This document shows positions 49,117 through 57,653 of a stretch of 64,000 nt of DNA, piece after piece. The notes below the pieces were generated by a model. It was not told where the DNA came from, did no database searches, and saw only the letters and a list, made by a program, of their open reading frames with translations. The translations under genes were made by a program, and so were the position numbers. The DNA lies in the NCBI RefSeq assembly GCF_002101815.1, contig NZ_LQPM01000036.1, positions 186,001-250,000 of the forward strand, in the 5' to 3' direction. How positions within the stretch are numbered: the first letter of the stretch is position 1; each line of letters opens with the position of its first letter. The stretch is from Mycobacterium paraense (GTDB lineage Bacteria > Actinomycetota > Actinomycetes > Mycobacteriales > Mycobacteriaceae).

Positions 49117-50957
49117 TCGCCGAAGCCGGCGGCGACCCCTGGGCGCTCAACGCAAGCCTGCAGGACGGGCGGCCGGCGCAAATCGCCGCACTGGCCGCGG
49201 CATTTCACGATGCCGGCCGGTGCACCGCGGAATCGGCCGCCGCCTTCGAGGAGGCGCGCCGCCGCTTCGACGCGTCCTGGAACCGGGTGAACGGCGAGCA
49301 CCCGATCAACGACCTCGCCGAAGTGCGGCGCACGATGCAGTCCCTCGGCGCCCAGTCCCTGCAGCTGCCCAAGATCGGCGCGGACCTGGAAGAGGTCGCG
49401 GCCACCCTGGCCGAGGCGCAGCGCGCGGCCGCACACGAGATTTCGGGCTTGGAGGCCCGGCTGCGGCAGGTCGACGACCTGCTGGGCCAAGCACTCGGCC
49501 TTGAGAATGACACCCGACTCACGGCCGAGGATCGATCCGCGCTCGACGCGCTGATCCGTGCCCTGGAGCAGGAAGCCATTGACGACACCGCGGCGGCGGT
49601 GGGCCGGCTGCGCTCAGAACGCAGCAGCTATGCGCGGTCCTTGGACAACTCGCTGACCACCCTGCGCACCGACGGCTACGACCCGACGGTCCTGTACCCG
49701 CTGGACGGTGCGGACGCGGGACACCCCGAGGCGTCAGTGCAGATTCCGCCGCCGGGATCGAGCGCCGAGGAGGTCGACCGGTGGTGGCGAACGCTCAACG
49801 CGGAGCAGCGAAGCCGCTTGATCGCTGACCATCCAGCAGAACTGGGAAACCTCAACGGCGTTCCGGTGGCGGCGCGAAGCGCGGTCAACCAAGCGGTGAT
49901 GGGCGATGACCTGGGTCGCGTGGAGGACGTCGCCGCGCGGAACGGTGCGTCCGTGGATGCGGTGGTCGGCGACCCCGGCCGCTACGGGCTCAGTCCGCTC
50001 GCCATCGCCCGCTACACCAATGCGTGGCGGACCCGAGAAGGCCTGAACGCGTCGGAGGACGCCTTGGGACAGGGGCCCCATCCCGGGCTGTTTCTGTTGA
50101 AGTATCAGCCCGAGGCGTTCGGCGGCGAAGGCGCTGCGGCCATCGCCGTGGGAAACCCGGACACGGCCGCCAACACCGCGGTCTTGGTGAAGGGGGCCGG
50201 AGCCGGTGTCCGGGAGGGGACGCTCGCCAAGACCGAGGGCGTGCGGCTCTACCAGGAGTCCGTCCGCGCTGATGGCAGCAAACCGGCTGCGGTCGTGACG
50301 TGGGTCGGCTACGACGCCCCCGACAACTGGTACGACGCCGGTCTTCGGGAACCGGACATGGCTCGCGCCGGCGCGCGGGCACTGAGCGCCGACATCAACG
50401 GTTTGGCCGTCACTCACTCGGGTCCGCCGACGCATCTGACCGTCGTCGGCCATTCGTATGGATCCACCGTCGTTGCGGATGCCGCGACGTACGGGATGCG
50501 CGCCGACGACGCGGTGCTAGTCGGTTCCCCGGGCACCGACCTCGCGCATTCGGCGGCCGACTTCCACCTGTCCCCCGGAGGCCACCTCTATGTCGGTGCG
50601 GCCTCGGGCGACGCGGTCACCTGGTCGCCCGGACGCGTGACGGGGCCCGGGCTCATCGGCCTGAATTTCGGCGGGCTTGGCGACGACCCTGCCGAGGACG
50701 GCTACGGTTCCACCCGATTCAAAGCCGAGGTGCCGGGCAGCTCGGCGAATCCGTTCTACGACCACACGCATTACTTCGACGAGGAATCGGAATCGCTGTA
50801 CAGCATCGCCGACGTGGTTTCCGGTCACGGCGACGCGCTGCAACACGACGGCATGACCGCGCGCCACCGCGGCGAGTACGGGGTCGGCGGCTGGGCCGAC
50901 CCGGAGGTCGCCCGACCCGCGACGACGGGGCATCGTCATGGCGGGCCGACGGGCTGA
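49083..50957 (+). CDS. alpha/beta-hydrolase (DUF1023 type) with helical N-terminal domain
   Basis: A 624-residue protein. Residues about 1-190 are helical and coiled-coil rich (DLIAEAGGDPWALNASLQ, then LEEVAATLAEAQRAAAHEI), like N-terminal regions of mycobacterial ESX-linked toxins and effectors. Residues about 320-560 are an alpha/beta-hydrolase of the DUF1023 kind with the nucleophile elbow GHSYGS (Ser458), VTWVGYDAPDNW before it and LVGSPGTDL after it. An ester-bond substrate is likely but unknown. No signal peptide is visible. ATG at 49083 is chosen; the open frame upstream overlaps the preceding gene. Confidence 0.8.
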   Translation: MDLRHISSRDLIAEAGGDPWALNASLQDGRPAQIAALAAAFHDAGRCTAESAAAFEEARRRFDASWNRVNGEHPINDLAEVRRTMQSLGAQSLQLPKIGADLEEVAATLAEAQRAAAHEISGLEARLRQVDDLLGQALGLENDTRLTAEDRSALDALIRALEQEAIDDTAAAVGRLRSERSSYARSLDNSLTTLRTDGYDPTVLYPLDGADAGHPEASVQIPPPGSSAEEVDRWWRTLNAEQRSRLIADHPAELGNLNGVPVAARSAVNQAVMGDDLGRVEDVAARNGASVDAVVGDPGRYGLSPLAIARYTNAWRTREGLNASEDALGQGPHPGLFLLKYQPEAFGGEGAAAIAVGNPDTAANTAVLVKGAGAGVREGTLAKTEGVRLYQESVRADGSKPAAVVTWVGYDAPDNWYDAGLREPDMARAGARALSADINGLAVTHSGPPTHLTVVGHSYGSTVVADAATYGMRADDAVLVGSPGTDLAHSAADFHLSPGGHLYVGAASGDAVTWSPGRVTGPGLIGLNFGGLGDDPAEDGYGSTRFKAEVPGSSANPFYDHTHYFDEESESLYSIADVVSGHGDALQHDGMTARHRGEYGVGGWADPEVARPATTGHRHGGPTG

Positions 50958-51013
50958 GCATCGGCCTGGTCTGAAGTGACATCGCCGTGCTGGCGATTAG
51001 CCTTGATCAGGTG

Positions 51014-51541
51014 ATGAATCCCCAGCCGCCTCCTGCGGCGCAGTGGACACAACCCGTGCAAATGCAAAGGCCGGCATCGGGCCGGGTTACTACTGTCGGT
51101 CTGATCATCGTCGGCGTGGTTGCGACGGCCGCTCTCGTTGTTGGCATCATCGCCCTGACTCGGCCGACTTTGAATGCTGCTGGCAAGAGTCCGACCTCCG
51201 CAACACCAACCCCGACCTTCAGCCCAGACCAAGTCGCGAGCGCTAAAAAGAACTTGTGCACGGTCTATCAGCTGGCATCGAAATCAGTGAATCAGGATAC
51301 TAATGGGGGTGACATAGCAATCGCCCGTATCTCATTGACTAACGGGGGTGCGATGCTTGACGCGGCAGCGGCAAATCCCGCATTGGGCCAAAACGAGCGA
51401 GGGGCTGCCCAGGACCTCGCCGCCGCATACCAATCAGCAGTTGCCATAAGCAGCGTATTTGATAAAGGTTCCTCTGTTTTCCAACAGTCGATAGACGACA
51501 TAAACCGCCTGGACGGCCCGATGGCAGCCATTTGTCGATAA
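51014..51541 (+). CDS. single-pass membrane protein, unknown function
   Basis: A 175-residue protein. A Pro/Gln-rich cytoplasmic start is followed by one membrane segment (about 26-48, VGLIIVGVVATAALVVGIIAL). An outer domain of about 110 residues contains two cysteines (LCTVYQ and the terminal AICR), which may form a disulfide. ATG at 51014 is preferred; the frame is open from 50987. Base composition falls clearly below the surrounding genes from about 51200, which suggests a different origin for this part. Confidence 0.7.
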   Translation: MNPQPPPAAQWTQPVQMQRPASGRVTTVGLIIVGVVATAALVVGIIALTRPTLNAAGKSPTSATPTPTFSPDQVASAKKNLCTVYQLASKSVNQDTNGGDIAIARISLTNGGAMLDAAAANPALGQNERGAAQDLAAAYQSAVAISSVFDKGSSVFQQSIDDINRLDGPMAAICR

Positions 51542-51635
51542 GCAGAATATGGGAAGCTTATGCAAGCAGCGCTTTGCCGCTGTCGAATCATCAACAACAA
51601 TTCGTGTAAACGCGCGACATTAAGGAGGGGCGTTC

Positions 51636-53714
51636 GTGACGGGGGACATGCCTCCGGGCAAGTATTCGGCCGCCCTGGTAGGAGCATGGTGGCCACAGCC
51701 CTCGACGACGCTGAGAGCCGGTGCTTCCTATTGGAAAGCTCAGCTGCAGCAGCAGGAACAATACGCGCAGGATCTACACGGCCAGTGGACGCAATTGGCT
51801 GCCCACAACCAGGGCCATACAGTGGACGACCTCGTCCGCCGGTTCCAGGATGGCGAGAAATACCACCTAGATCTGGCTGAGAAATACAAAGTAAAGGCTG
51901 ACGCTTTTGAAAAGGGATCGGATGCAATAGATAGCCTTCGCGAGGGACTTAGAGGAATAGCTGACGAATATAATCAACGCATCGCGCAGGTTGAGAATTC
52001 GAAAGAGCCGGCGCCCGCCAAGGCAGCGGAGATTGAGAGACTGATTGCCGAGGCTAACGGATTCGCGGCTCATAAGTCGGGCACTGCCGTCGCAGCAATC
52101 ATGGATGCTATTCAAAAGATTCTCACGGCTGAGGGAATGACGATATCTCCGTCGGAATTCCTCAAGGGACAAGGACTGAGTGGCGGTCTGGGTACACCCT
52201 CGACGAAGGCCGGCGACGCCGCGGGCGCTGGCAGCCATGGCTCTGCGCCCGGCGCCACTAAGGCGGGAACTGGCGCAGGCGGTTCACCAAAGGCCGGCGG
52301 CGTTGTGGGTGCAGGGCATGTTGGTCGCGACGCAGGCGCCACCGGGCTGCCCGCGACCGGAGCAGGCAGCGAAGTCGGCAGCGGGGGGACGTTTACTGCG
52401 CCAGGTGTTGGCACCGGACACATCCCCGGTGCCCCTGGAATAGGTTCGCCATTACCCGCCGGCGGCGGACTCTCGCCCGCCGCCGGTCTCGGAGGCCTCT
52501 CGCCGAACCAACTGGGCAACTCGTTCGCCCAAGGAATGATGACTGGTCAGCCGGCAGCGGCAGGCGCCCACGACTTATCCCAGGGTTTGGCGAACGCGGC
52601 GGGTTCGGCAACGCCGCCGCCCCAGGCACCTGTCGTGCCTCCGGTATCCGCTCCGGCGATTGGCGCCTCGGGCGCCGAATCCGCAGCCGCCGACCATGCC
52701 TCGGGGGCACAGGTCTCCACCGGCTCGCCTGCGCCGCTTGCGTCGACTGGCGGCGCCGTGCCCGTCGCCGCGGCGATGCCGATGTCGACGACGATGGCCC
52801 CGGTAACTGGCGGTGCGGCTACCCCGGTGGGTCCACTGCCTGCCTACGGGTCGGACCTGCGTCCCCCGGTCGTCACCCCGCCGGCGGTGTCGCCGCCGAC
52901 CGCACCGGTGTCGGGTGCACCGGTCGCACCGTCGCCGTCGACGTCCCCCTCGGCGGGCAGCCCGATGATGTCGACGGTCCAGCGCGGCGCGGCGGCCACC
53001 CAGGCTGGCGCGAGCGCCGCGTCCCCGGCCGGCGCATCGGCGTTGGCGGCGACGACGGGCGCCGTGGCGGGCGATGTCTCAAGTCGTGCGGCCGAACAGC
53101 AGCGGCTGCAGCGCCTGGTCGACGCGGTAGCTCGGCAGGCCCCCGGCTTGTCATGGGCGGCCGGCCTGCGGGACGACGGCACGACGCTTCTGGTCAGCAG
53201 CATCGGCTGTGGCTGGATACCGCCGAACGTGAAGATTCCGGTCGGCGTGAATCGGCTGCTGGAGCCGGCCCTTCGCCGAGCGGACGCCAGCGTCGTCGAC
53301 CTGTTGGGCGTCGTCACGGCGGCGGCCGTGCACAAAGCCAACGGATTCATCGCGAAGCCGGGGCCCGATGACCCGGCGCTCACCGGCGATCGCGTGGCCC
53401 GCGCCGGGCCACAAGTCGACGAGCTGGGTCCCGCGCTGGTCGAGGCGGTCCGGCGACGCGACGGCTTGCCGCGGATCGCCCAGACCCTGGCACAGGCCGC
53501 GACCCGCGGAACGGGCGTTACCGAGAACGAAATCGACCTACTGCAACGCGAGCAGCAGTTGGCCTACCAGAAGGCGCTGGAGGATCCACACGAGTTGTCG
53601 ACGGCCGCTGACTGGATGCTCCTGGCGGCCATCGACGCCCTTATTGCCGGCCATGAGTTCCTCGCGCACTACCACGTGGCGTGGTTCGAAGCCGTCTCGG
53701 CAAAATCGCGGTGA
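51636..53714 (+). CDS. ESX-2-associated Ala/Pro/Gly-rich protein (DUF5631/DUF5632 type, Rv3899c-like)
   Basis: A 692-residue protein. Residues 1 to about 170 are helical and partly coiled-coil (WKAQLQQQEQYAQDLHGQWT). Residues about 180-480 are a low-complexity Gly/Ala/Pro/Ser linker. The C-terminal part (about 485-692) is compact, with AVARQAPGLSWAAGLRDDGT, GWIPPNVKIPVGV and a His/Trp-containing end (AGHEFLAHYHVAWFEAV), and resembles M. tuberculosis Rv3899c. AAGGAGG at 51622-51628 supports GTG 51636. The first 500 bases are less GC-rich than the rest. It opens the ESX-2 cluster; the role is unknown. Confidence 0.82.
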   Translation: MTGDMPPGKYSAALVGAWWPQPSTTLRAGASYWKAQLQQQEQYAQDLHGQWTQLAAHNQGHTVDDLVRRFQDGEKYHLDLAEKYKVKADAFEKGSDAIDSLREGLRGIADEYNQRIAQVENSKEPAPAKAAEIERLIAEANGFAAHKSGTAVAAIMDAIQKILTAEGMTISPSEFLKGQGLSGGLGTPSTKAGDAAGAGSHGSAPGATKAGTGAGGSPKAGGVVGAGHVGRDAGATGLPATGAGSEVGSGGTFTAPGVGTGHIPGAPGIGSPLPAGGGLSPAAGLGGLSPNQLGNSFAQGMMTGQPAAAGAHDLSQGLANAAGSATPPPQAPVVPPVSAPAIGASGAESAAADHASGAQVSTGSPAPLASTGGAVPVAAAMPMSTTMAPVTGGAATPVGPLPAYGSDLRPPVVTPPAVSPPTAPVSGAPVAPSPSTSPSAGSPMMSTVQRGAAATQAGASAASPAGASALAATTGAVAGDVSSRAAEQQRLQRLVDAVARQAPGLSWAAGLRDDGTTLLVSSIGCGWIPPNVKIPVGVNRLLEPALRRADASVVDLLGVVTAAAVHKANGFIAKPGPDDPALTGDRVARAGPQVDELGPALVEAVRRRDGLPRIAQTLAQAATRGTGVTENEIDLLQREQQLAYQKALEDPHELSTAADWMLLAAIDALIAGHEFLAHYHVAWFEAVSAKSR

Positions 53715-53780
53715 CTACAAATCAGGCCGCCGGCGCTCTACCATTCGACACACGAGACGGCTCGAGGTTGAGGTGCGCTG

Positions 53781-54704
53781 ATGACTACGGGGGGACGCCC
53801 GATATTCATCGATGGTCCGACCCTGCCCACGGCCCCTAACTTTCCGCCGACGGTAGGGCCGAACCCGATGCCCGGCGGCGGCGCAACCCAGGCTGACGTG
53901 GCGGCCGCAGGACTAGCCCAGCTGGGCAATCTCGGCGTGCCTGGCGATCAGGCGGCCAGCCTGGCCGGCGAGGCGGACCGTCGGGCCCACGCCGTCGACG
54001 CGGCGCAGAAGTTCCCGGCCAACGAGGGGGAGTCGAGCCAACAGTTCCAGCAACTGGCGCAGATGATCCCGCAAATGGCCTCGGGCATCGCGGGTGCGAT
54101 CACCGGCGCGCTCGGCGGCATCATGCAGCCGCTCACCCAGATGCCGCAGCAGGCAATGCAGGCCGCCGAGAGTGCCATCCAGCCGCTGATGGGAGCGGCG
54201 AAGGGGGGCGGGGTCGCGGAGGCCGCCCTGACCGGCATGTCGGGTGAAGAGCCCGTCCTCGACAGCGCCACTCAGGGCGGGGGCGGATCCGGCGGCGGTG
54301 GCGGCGGCATCGGCGCCGGCGGGGGCACTACGCCGACCGGCTTCATGGGCCCGCCACCTGTGCCATCGTCGTCGCCTCCCACGACACCGGCGTCGGCGTC
54401 GGCCAAGCCCGTGACCGTGACGCAGACCGGTGGGACGCCGACACAGTCGGGGCCGATGGGCATGACCGGCATGCCGATGATGCCCGGTGCCATGGGCGCC
54501 GGCGGTGAGGGCGGCAGCAAGGACAAGCCCGCCGAAAAGCGGTTGACCGTCCCTGGTATCCCGAACGGCCAGCCGGTCAAGGGTCGCCTGACCGCACCGC
54601 CCAGCGTTCCGGTCGCCAAGTCGGAGGGCAAACCGCCCGTGGTAACCAGGCCCAACCGGCGGATCGTGATCGTGCCGACGGACGAAGAGCCGCAACAGGA
54701 TTAG
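53781..54704 (+). CDS. Pro/Gly/Met-rich ESX-2-associated protein
   Basis: A 307-residue protein. The N-terminal 75 residues include a short helical part (AQADVAAAGLAQLGNLGVPGDQ region). The middle has MQPLTQMPQQAMQAAESAIQ, very like the C-terminal repeats of the PPE protein at 62477. A Gly-rich run, a Pro/Thr-rich linker and a basic end (RPNRRIVIVPTDEEPQQD) follow. It resembles ESX-linked proteins of the EspK/EspJ style in composition. The ribosome site GAGGTG precedes ATG 53781. The function is unknown. Confidence 0.78.
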   Translation: MTTGGRPIFIDGPTLPTAPNFPPTVGPNPMPGGGATQADVAAAGLAQLGNLGVPGDQAASLAGEADRRAHAVDAAQKFPANEGESSQQFQQLAQMIPQMASGIAGAITGALGGIMQPLTQMPQQAMQAAESAIQPLMGAAKGGGVAEAALTGMSGEEPVLDSATQGGGGSGGGGGGIGAGGGTTPTGFMGPPPVPSSSPPTTPASASAKPVTVTQTGGTPTQSGPMGMTGMPMMPGAMGAGGEGGSKDKPAEKRLTVPGIPNGQPVKGRLTAPPSVPVAKSEGKPPVVTRPNRRIVIVPTDEEPQQD

Positions 54705-54995
54705 TCGCCGCCCGATCCGCAGCCATTTGAAAATGCCGATTTCGGGCAGCCGCCGCCAAATTGTATTGAGGAACTAATGCGCTCAAACCGCCACCAATGA
54801 TGGCCACTAATAGTGCTTTCAGAACTGAGTGGTCGGGCGGTGTCGGACGCAGTAATGTCATTGCCGTGTGGCCATTGTTGAAATGCGGCCCGGTTACATC
54901 CAGCGGGGTCGGTGTGGGCTACCCGGATGCCGCCGAAAACCCTTGCGCCACAGCGGACGCCCGCCGAGCGGGAACGGGTCCATGGGCCAGAAGTT
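54705..54995. other. spacer within the ESX-2 cluster
   Basis: 291 bases without a supported gene, although a longer reading of the next ORF would reach back to 54912. The 15-mer GAAAATGCCGATTTC at 54729-54743 recurs with one change after eccC2. No RNA gene is seen. Confidence 0.4.
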
Positions 54996-55325
54996 ATGGG
55001 AGTTGTGGCTGAGGTGTCCGATACGGATGCGGCAGGCGATAAGGCGTTAGTCGATCAGGTCCTGGCCGACCTAAAGGCGAATTTCGAGAAGTGGGAGGCG
55101 GTTCTGGCCGCCCAAGAGTCGGTGACTTTTACTGCCGACGTGGGCGACGTCTATGCGGTGTGCAATTCTGACGGGCGGCTCACCGGGTTGTCCTTGGCCC
55201 CGCATGTGATGACGTCCTACACCTGTCGGGAGTTGATGGACCGGCTGAATATGGTGTTCGAGGCATTGCGCGAAGAAGCGCAGGCCGATTTCGATCGGAA
55301 TTACGGTGGGGGAATCGTTGAGTGA
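54996..55325 (+). CDS. YbaB/EbfC-like small protein (EspL-type)
   Basis: A 109-residue protein with the size and pattern of YbaB/EbfC-family proteins. It has an N-terminal helix (DKALVDQVLADLKANFEKWEAVL), a central beta part (VTFTADVGDVYAVCNSDGRL) and a C-terminal helix (MDRLNMVFEALREEAQADFD). ESX-1 carries a similar gene, espL. ATG at 54996 is chosen; a GTG at 54912 would add 28 residues. The end overlaps the next gene. Confidence 0.75.
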   Translation: MGVVAEVSDTDAAGDKALVDQVLADLKANFEKWEAVLAAQESVTFTADVGDVYAVCNSDGRLTGLSLAPHVMTSYTCRELMDRLNMVFEALREEAQADFDRNYGGGIVE

Positions 55326-56163
55326 TCCCGCGATGACGCAGGCGGTGGCGGCCTTGTCGCGCGGCCACAGCCTTTTCGTCGGCGCTGACGCCGGCCGCGG
55401 AGTCGGTGAGGCCCCGGCGCGGGTGCGCGCGAGGGCGGACCGGATACGACGGGCCGTCCACGCGGGCGGGTGGCCAACGCGGGCGGTGGTGCGGTCGGGC
55501 GCCTCGGCGGCGACCCTGCACCGGCTGGCCGACGCCGACGGGCGCCTGGACGCCATCCAGGCCAGGGCACGGGCCGATCGCGCGGCCGCGAGCGTGGCGA
55601 CGCGGCTGAACCTGGACGCGGCGCTAACAGATGCCATGCCGGCGGCCGATACCCCGATGGGCCGCCGGGAGGCGATGGCTCGAATGACTGGGCGGCTGCG
55701 CGCCCAGCACGGACACATCGTCCGGTCGCGTGCCCGGGCGCGGCAGCTGGCGCTGCGGCTGCGGCGATTGCGATACCCGCGTACAAGCGCAGCGACCGTC
55801 CGCACCGCGATCCGTAAAGCGCTGGATATCAAGGGTATTCACGACCCGGTCGCGCGAGCTCGGTGGGCGCGCGGGATGGACCTGGTCGCCCGCCGCGAGT
55901 CGAACTATGACGCGTACGCCGTGAACAACTGGGATTCCAACGCCGCGAGGGGCACGCCGAGCAAAGGGGCCTGGCAGTTCATCGCTCCAACGTTCGCGGC
56001 GTATCACGAGCCGGGCACGTCGGCCAGCATCCATGACTTGGTAGCGCAGGCGTGTGCGTTCATCAACTATGCGCGCGGCCGCTACGGCGTCGCCGCCGAC
56101 GCGTCTGATCTGGCGGATCGGATCGCACAAGCCGATCCCCGCCGCGGACCAAGGGGTTATTGA
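55306..56163 (+). CDS. lytic transglycosylase-like protein of the ESX-2 locus (Rv3896c-like)
   Basis: A 285-residue protein. The first 175 residues are Arg/Ala-rich and helical. The C-terminal 95 residues are an SLT/lysozyme-like domain with the catalytic Glu in RRESNYDA (residue 198) and WDSNAARGTPSKGAWQFI, then YARGRYGV. This would cleave peptidoglycan glycan strands, plausibly making room for the secretion machine (inference). No classical signal peptide is visible, so export would need another route. GTG 55306 overlaps the YbaB-like gene; TTG 55318 and ATG 55333 are alternatives. Three bases separate it from eccB2. Confidence 0.85.
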   Translation: MGESLSDPAMTQAVAALSRGHSLFVGADAGRGVGEAPARVRARADRIRRAVHAGGWPTRAVVRSGASAATLHRLADADGRLDAIQARARADRAAASVATRLNLDAALTDAMPAADTPMGRREAMARMTGRLRAQHGHIVRSRARARQLALRLRRLRYPRTSAATVRTAIRKALDIKGIHDPVARARWARGMDLVARRESNYDAYAVNNWDSNAARGTPSKGAWQFIAPTFAAYHEPGTSASIHDLVAQACAFINYARGRYGVAADASDLADRIAQADPRRGPRGY

Positions 56164-56166
56164 CCG

Positions 56167-57651
56167 ATGCCATTGAGTCTGTCCAACCGCGACCAGAATT
56201 CGGGCCACCTGTTTTACAACCGACGGCTCCGGGCGGCGACGACCCGCTTCTCGGTGCGAATGAAGCACGACGACCGCAAGCAGACCGCGGCTTTGGCGCT
56301 GTCGGTGGTGCTGGTGGCCATCGCCTCGGGCTGGATGGTCTTGCTGAACGTGCTCAAACCCAGTGGTGTGGTGGGGGATTCGGCGATCATCGGGGATCGC
56401 GAGTCCGGGGCGATCTATGCGCGCATCGACGGCCGACTGTATCCGGCGCTGAATCTGACGTCCGCACGGCTGGCGACCGGCACCGCCGGGCAGCCGACAT
56501 GGGTGAAGCCGCCCGAGATCGCCAAGTACCCGACCGGTCCGCTGGTCGGCATTCCGGGAGCGCCCGCGGCGATGCCGGTCAACCACGCTGCCGCGTCGGC
56601 CTGGGCCGTGTGCGACACGGCGGGCAGGCCGCGCACCGCCGACAAGCCAGTGGTGACCTCCATCGCCGGCCAGCTCATGGGCGGCCGGGCGATGCCGATG
56701 GCAAAGGACGCCGGACTCCTCGTGTCGTTCGAGGGCGCGACCTACGTGATCTGGGGTGGCAAGCGCTCGCAGGTCGATCCCACGGACCGGGCCGTAACGC
56801 TCAGCCTGGGGCTCGACCCGGGAGTGACCGTGCCAGTGGAAATTTCGCGCGCCTTGTTCGACGGGCTGCCCGCCACCGAGCCGCTCCGCGTGCCCGCGGT
56901 GCCCGAGGCCGGAACCCCGTCGAAGTGGCTGCCGGGCTCTCAGGTGGGTGCGGTGCTGCAGAACCAGACCGCCGGCGGGGGCAGCCAGTTCTATGTGCTG
57001 CTGGCCGACGGCGTGCAAAAGGTCGGCGGCTTCGTCGCCGATCTCCTGCGCAGCGCCAACTCCTATGGTTCGGCGACACCACGGACGGTGACCCCCGACG
57101 TCTTGGTCAACATTCCCGAGGTGAATTCGCTGACGGTGGACTATTACCCGACCGGGCGGCTGAATTTCATTGACTCCGCTGCCAATCCGGCCACCTGCGT
57201 GGGGTGGGAGAAGGCGTCGACCGATCCGCAGGCACGCGTCGCCGTCTACAACGGGCGCGGGCTACCGGTCCCCTCGTCGATGGACAACCGGATCGTGCGC
57301 CTGGTCCGTGACGACCGCGACCCCGCGTCGGTCGTGGCCAATCAGGTCTTGGTGTTGCCGGGTGCCGCGAACTTCGTGGCGTCGACGAGCGGTGTGGTGA
57401 CGAGCGACTCGCGGGAGTCGCTGTTCTGGGTCGCCGACAACGGCGTGCGGTTCGGCATCGCTTCCGACGACGCGACGCTGCGCGCGCTGGGCCTGGATCC
57501 GGCGATGGCCGTGCAGGCGCCGTGGCCGCTGTTGCGGACTTTCGCTGCGGGACCGGCGTTGTCGCAACAGGCCGCGCTGGTGGCGCGCGACACGGTGCCC
57601 GCGCTGGGACAGGCGACCGTGCTGACGACCTCGGCGAAGGCGGGAGGCTAA
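56167..57651 (+). CDS. eccB2: ESX-2 core component EccB2
   Basis: A 494-residue protein. The cytoplasmic start (MPLSLSNRDQNSGHLFYNRR) is followed by one membrane segment (about 41-62) and a large periplasmic domain (R-repeat type) with YPALNLTSARL and VSWEK-like CVGWEKASTDP. It is part of the type VII core complex EccB-EccC-EccD-EccE. The sequence agrees closely with M. tuberculosis EccB2 (Rv3895c), including its length. The ATG directly follows the transglycosylase stop, and eccC2 starts two bases after its own stop. Confidence 0.95.
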   Translation: MPLSLSNRDQNSGHLFYNRRLRAATTRFSVRMKHDDRKQTAALALSVVLVAIASGWMVLLNVLKPSGVVGDSAIIGDRESGAIYARIDGRLYPALNLTSARLATGTAGQPTWVKPPEIAKYPTGPLVGIPGAPAAMPVNHAAASAWAVCDTAGRPRTADKPVVTSIAGQLMGGRAMPMAKDAGLLVSFEGATYVIWGGKRSQVDPTDRAVTLSLGLDPGVTVPVEISRALFDGLPATEPLRVPAVPEAGTPSKWLPGSQVGAVLQNQTAGGGSQFYVLLADGVQKVGGFVADLLRSANSYGSATPRTVTPDVLVNIPEVNSLTVDYYPTGRLNFIDSAANPATCVGWEKASTDPQARVAVYNGRGLPVPSSMDNRIVRLVRDDRDPASVVANQVLVLPGAANFVASTSGVVTSDSRESLFWVADNGVRFGIASDDATLRALGLDPAMAVQAPWPLLRTFAAGPALSQQAALVARDTVPALGQATVLTTSAKAGG

Positions 57652-57653
57652 AG

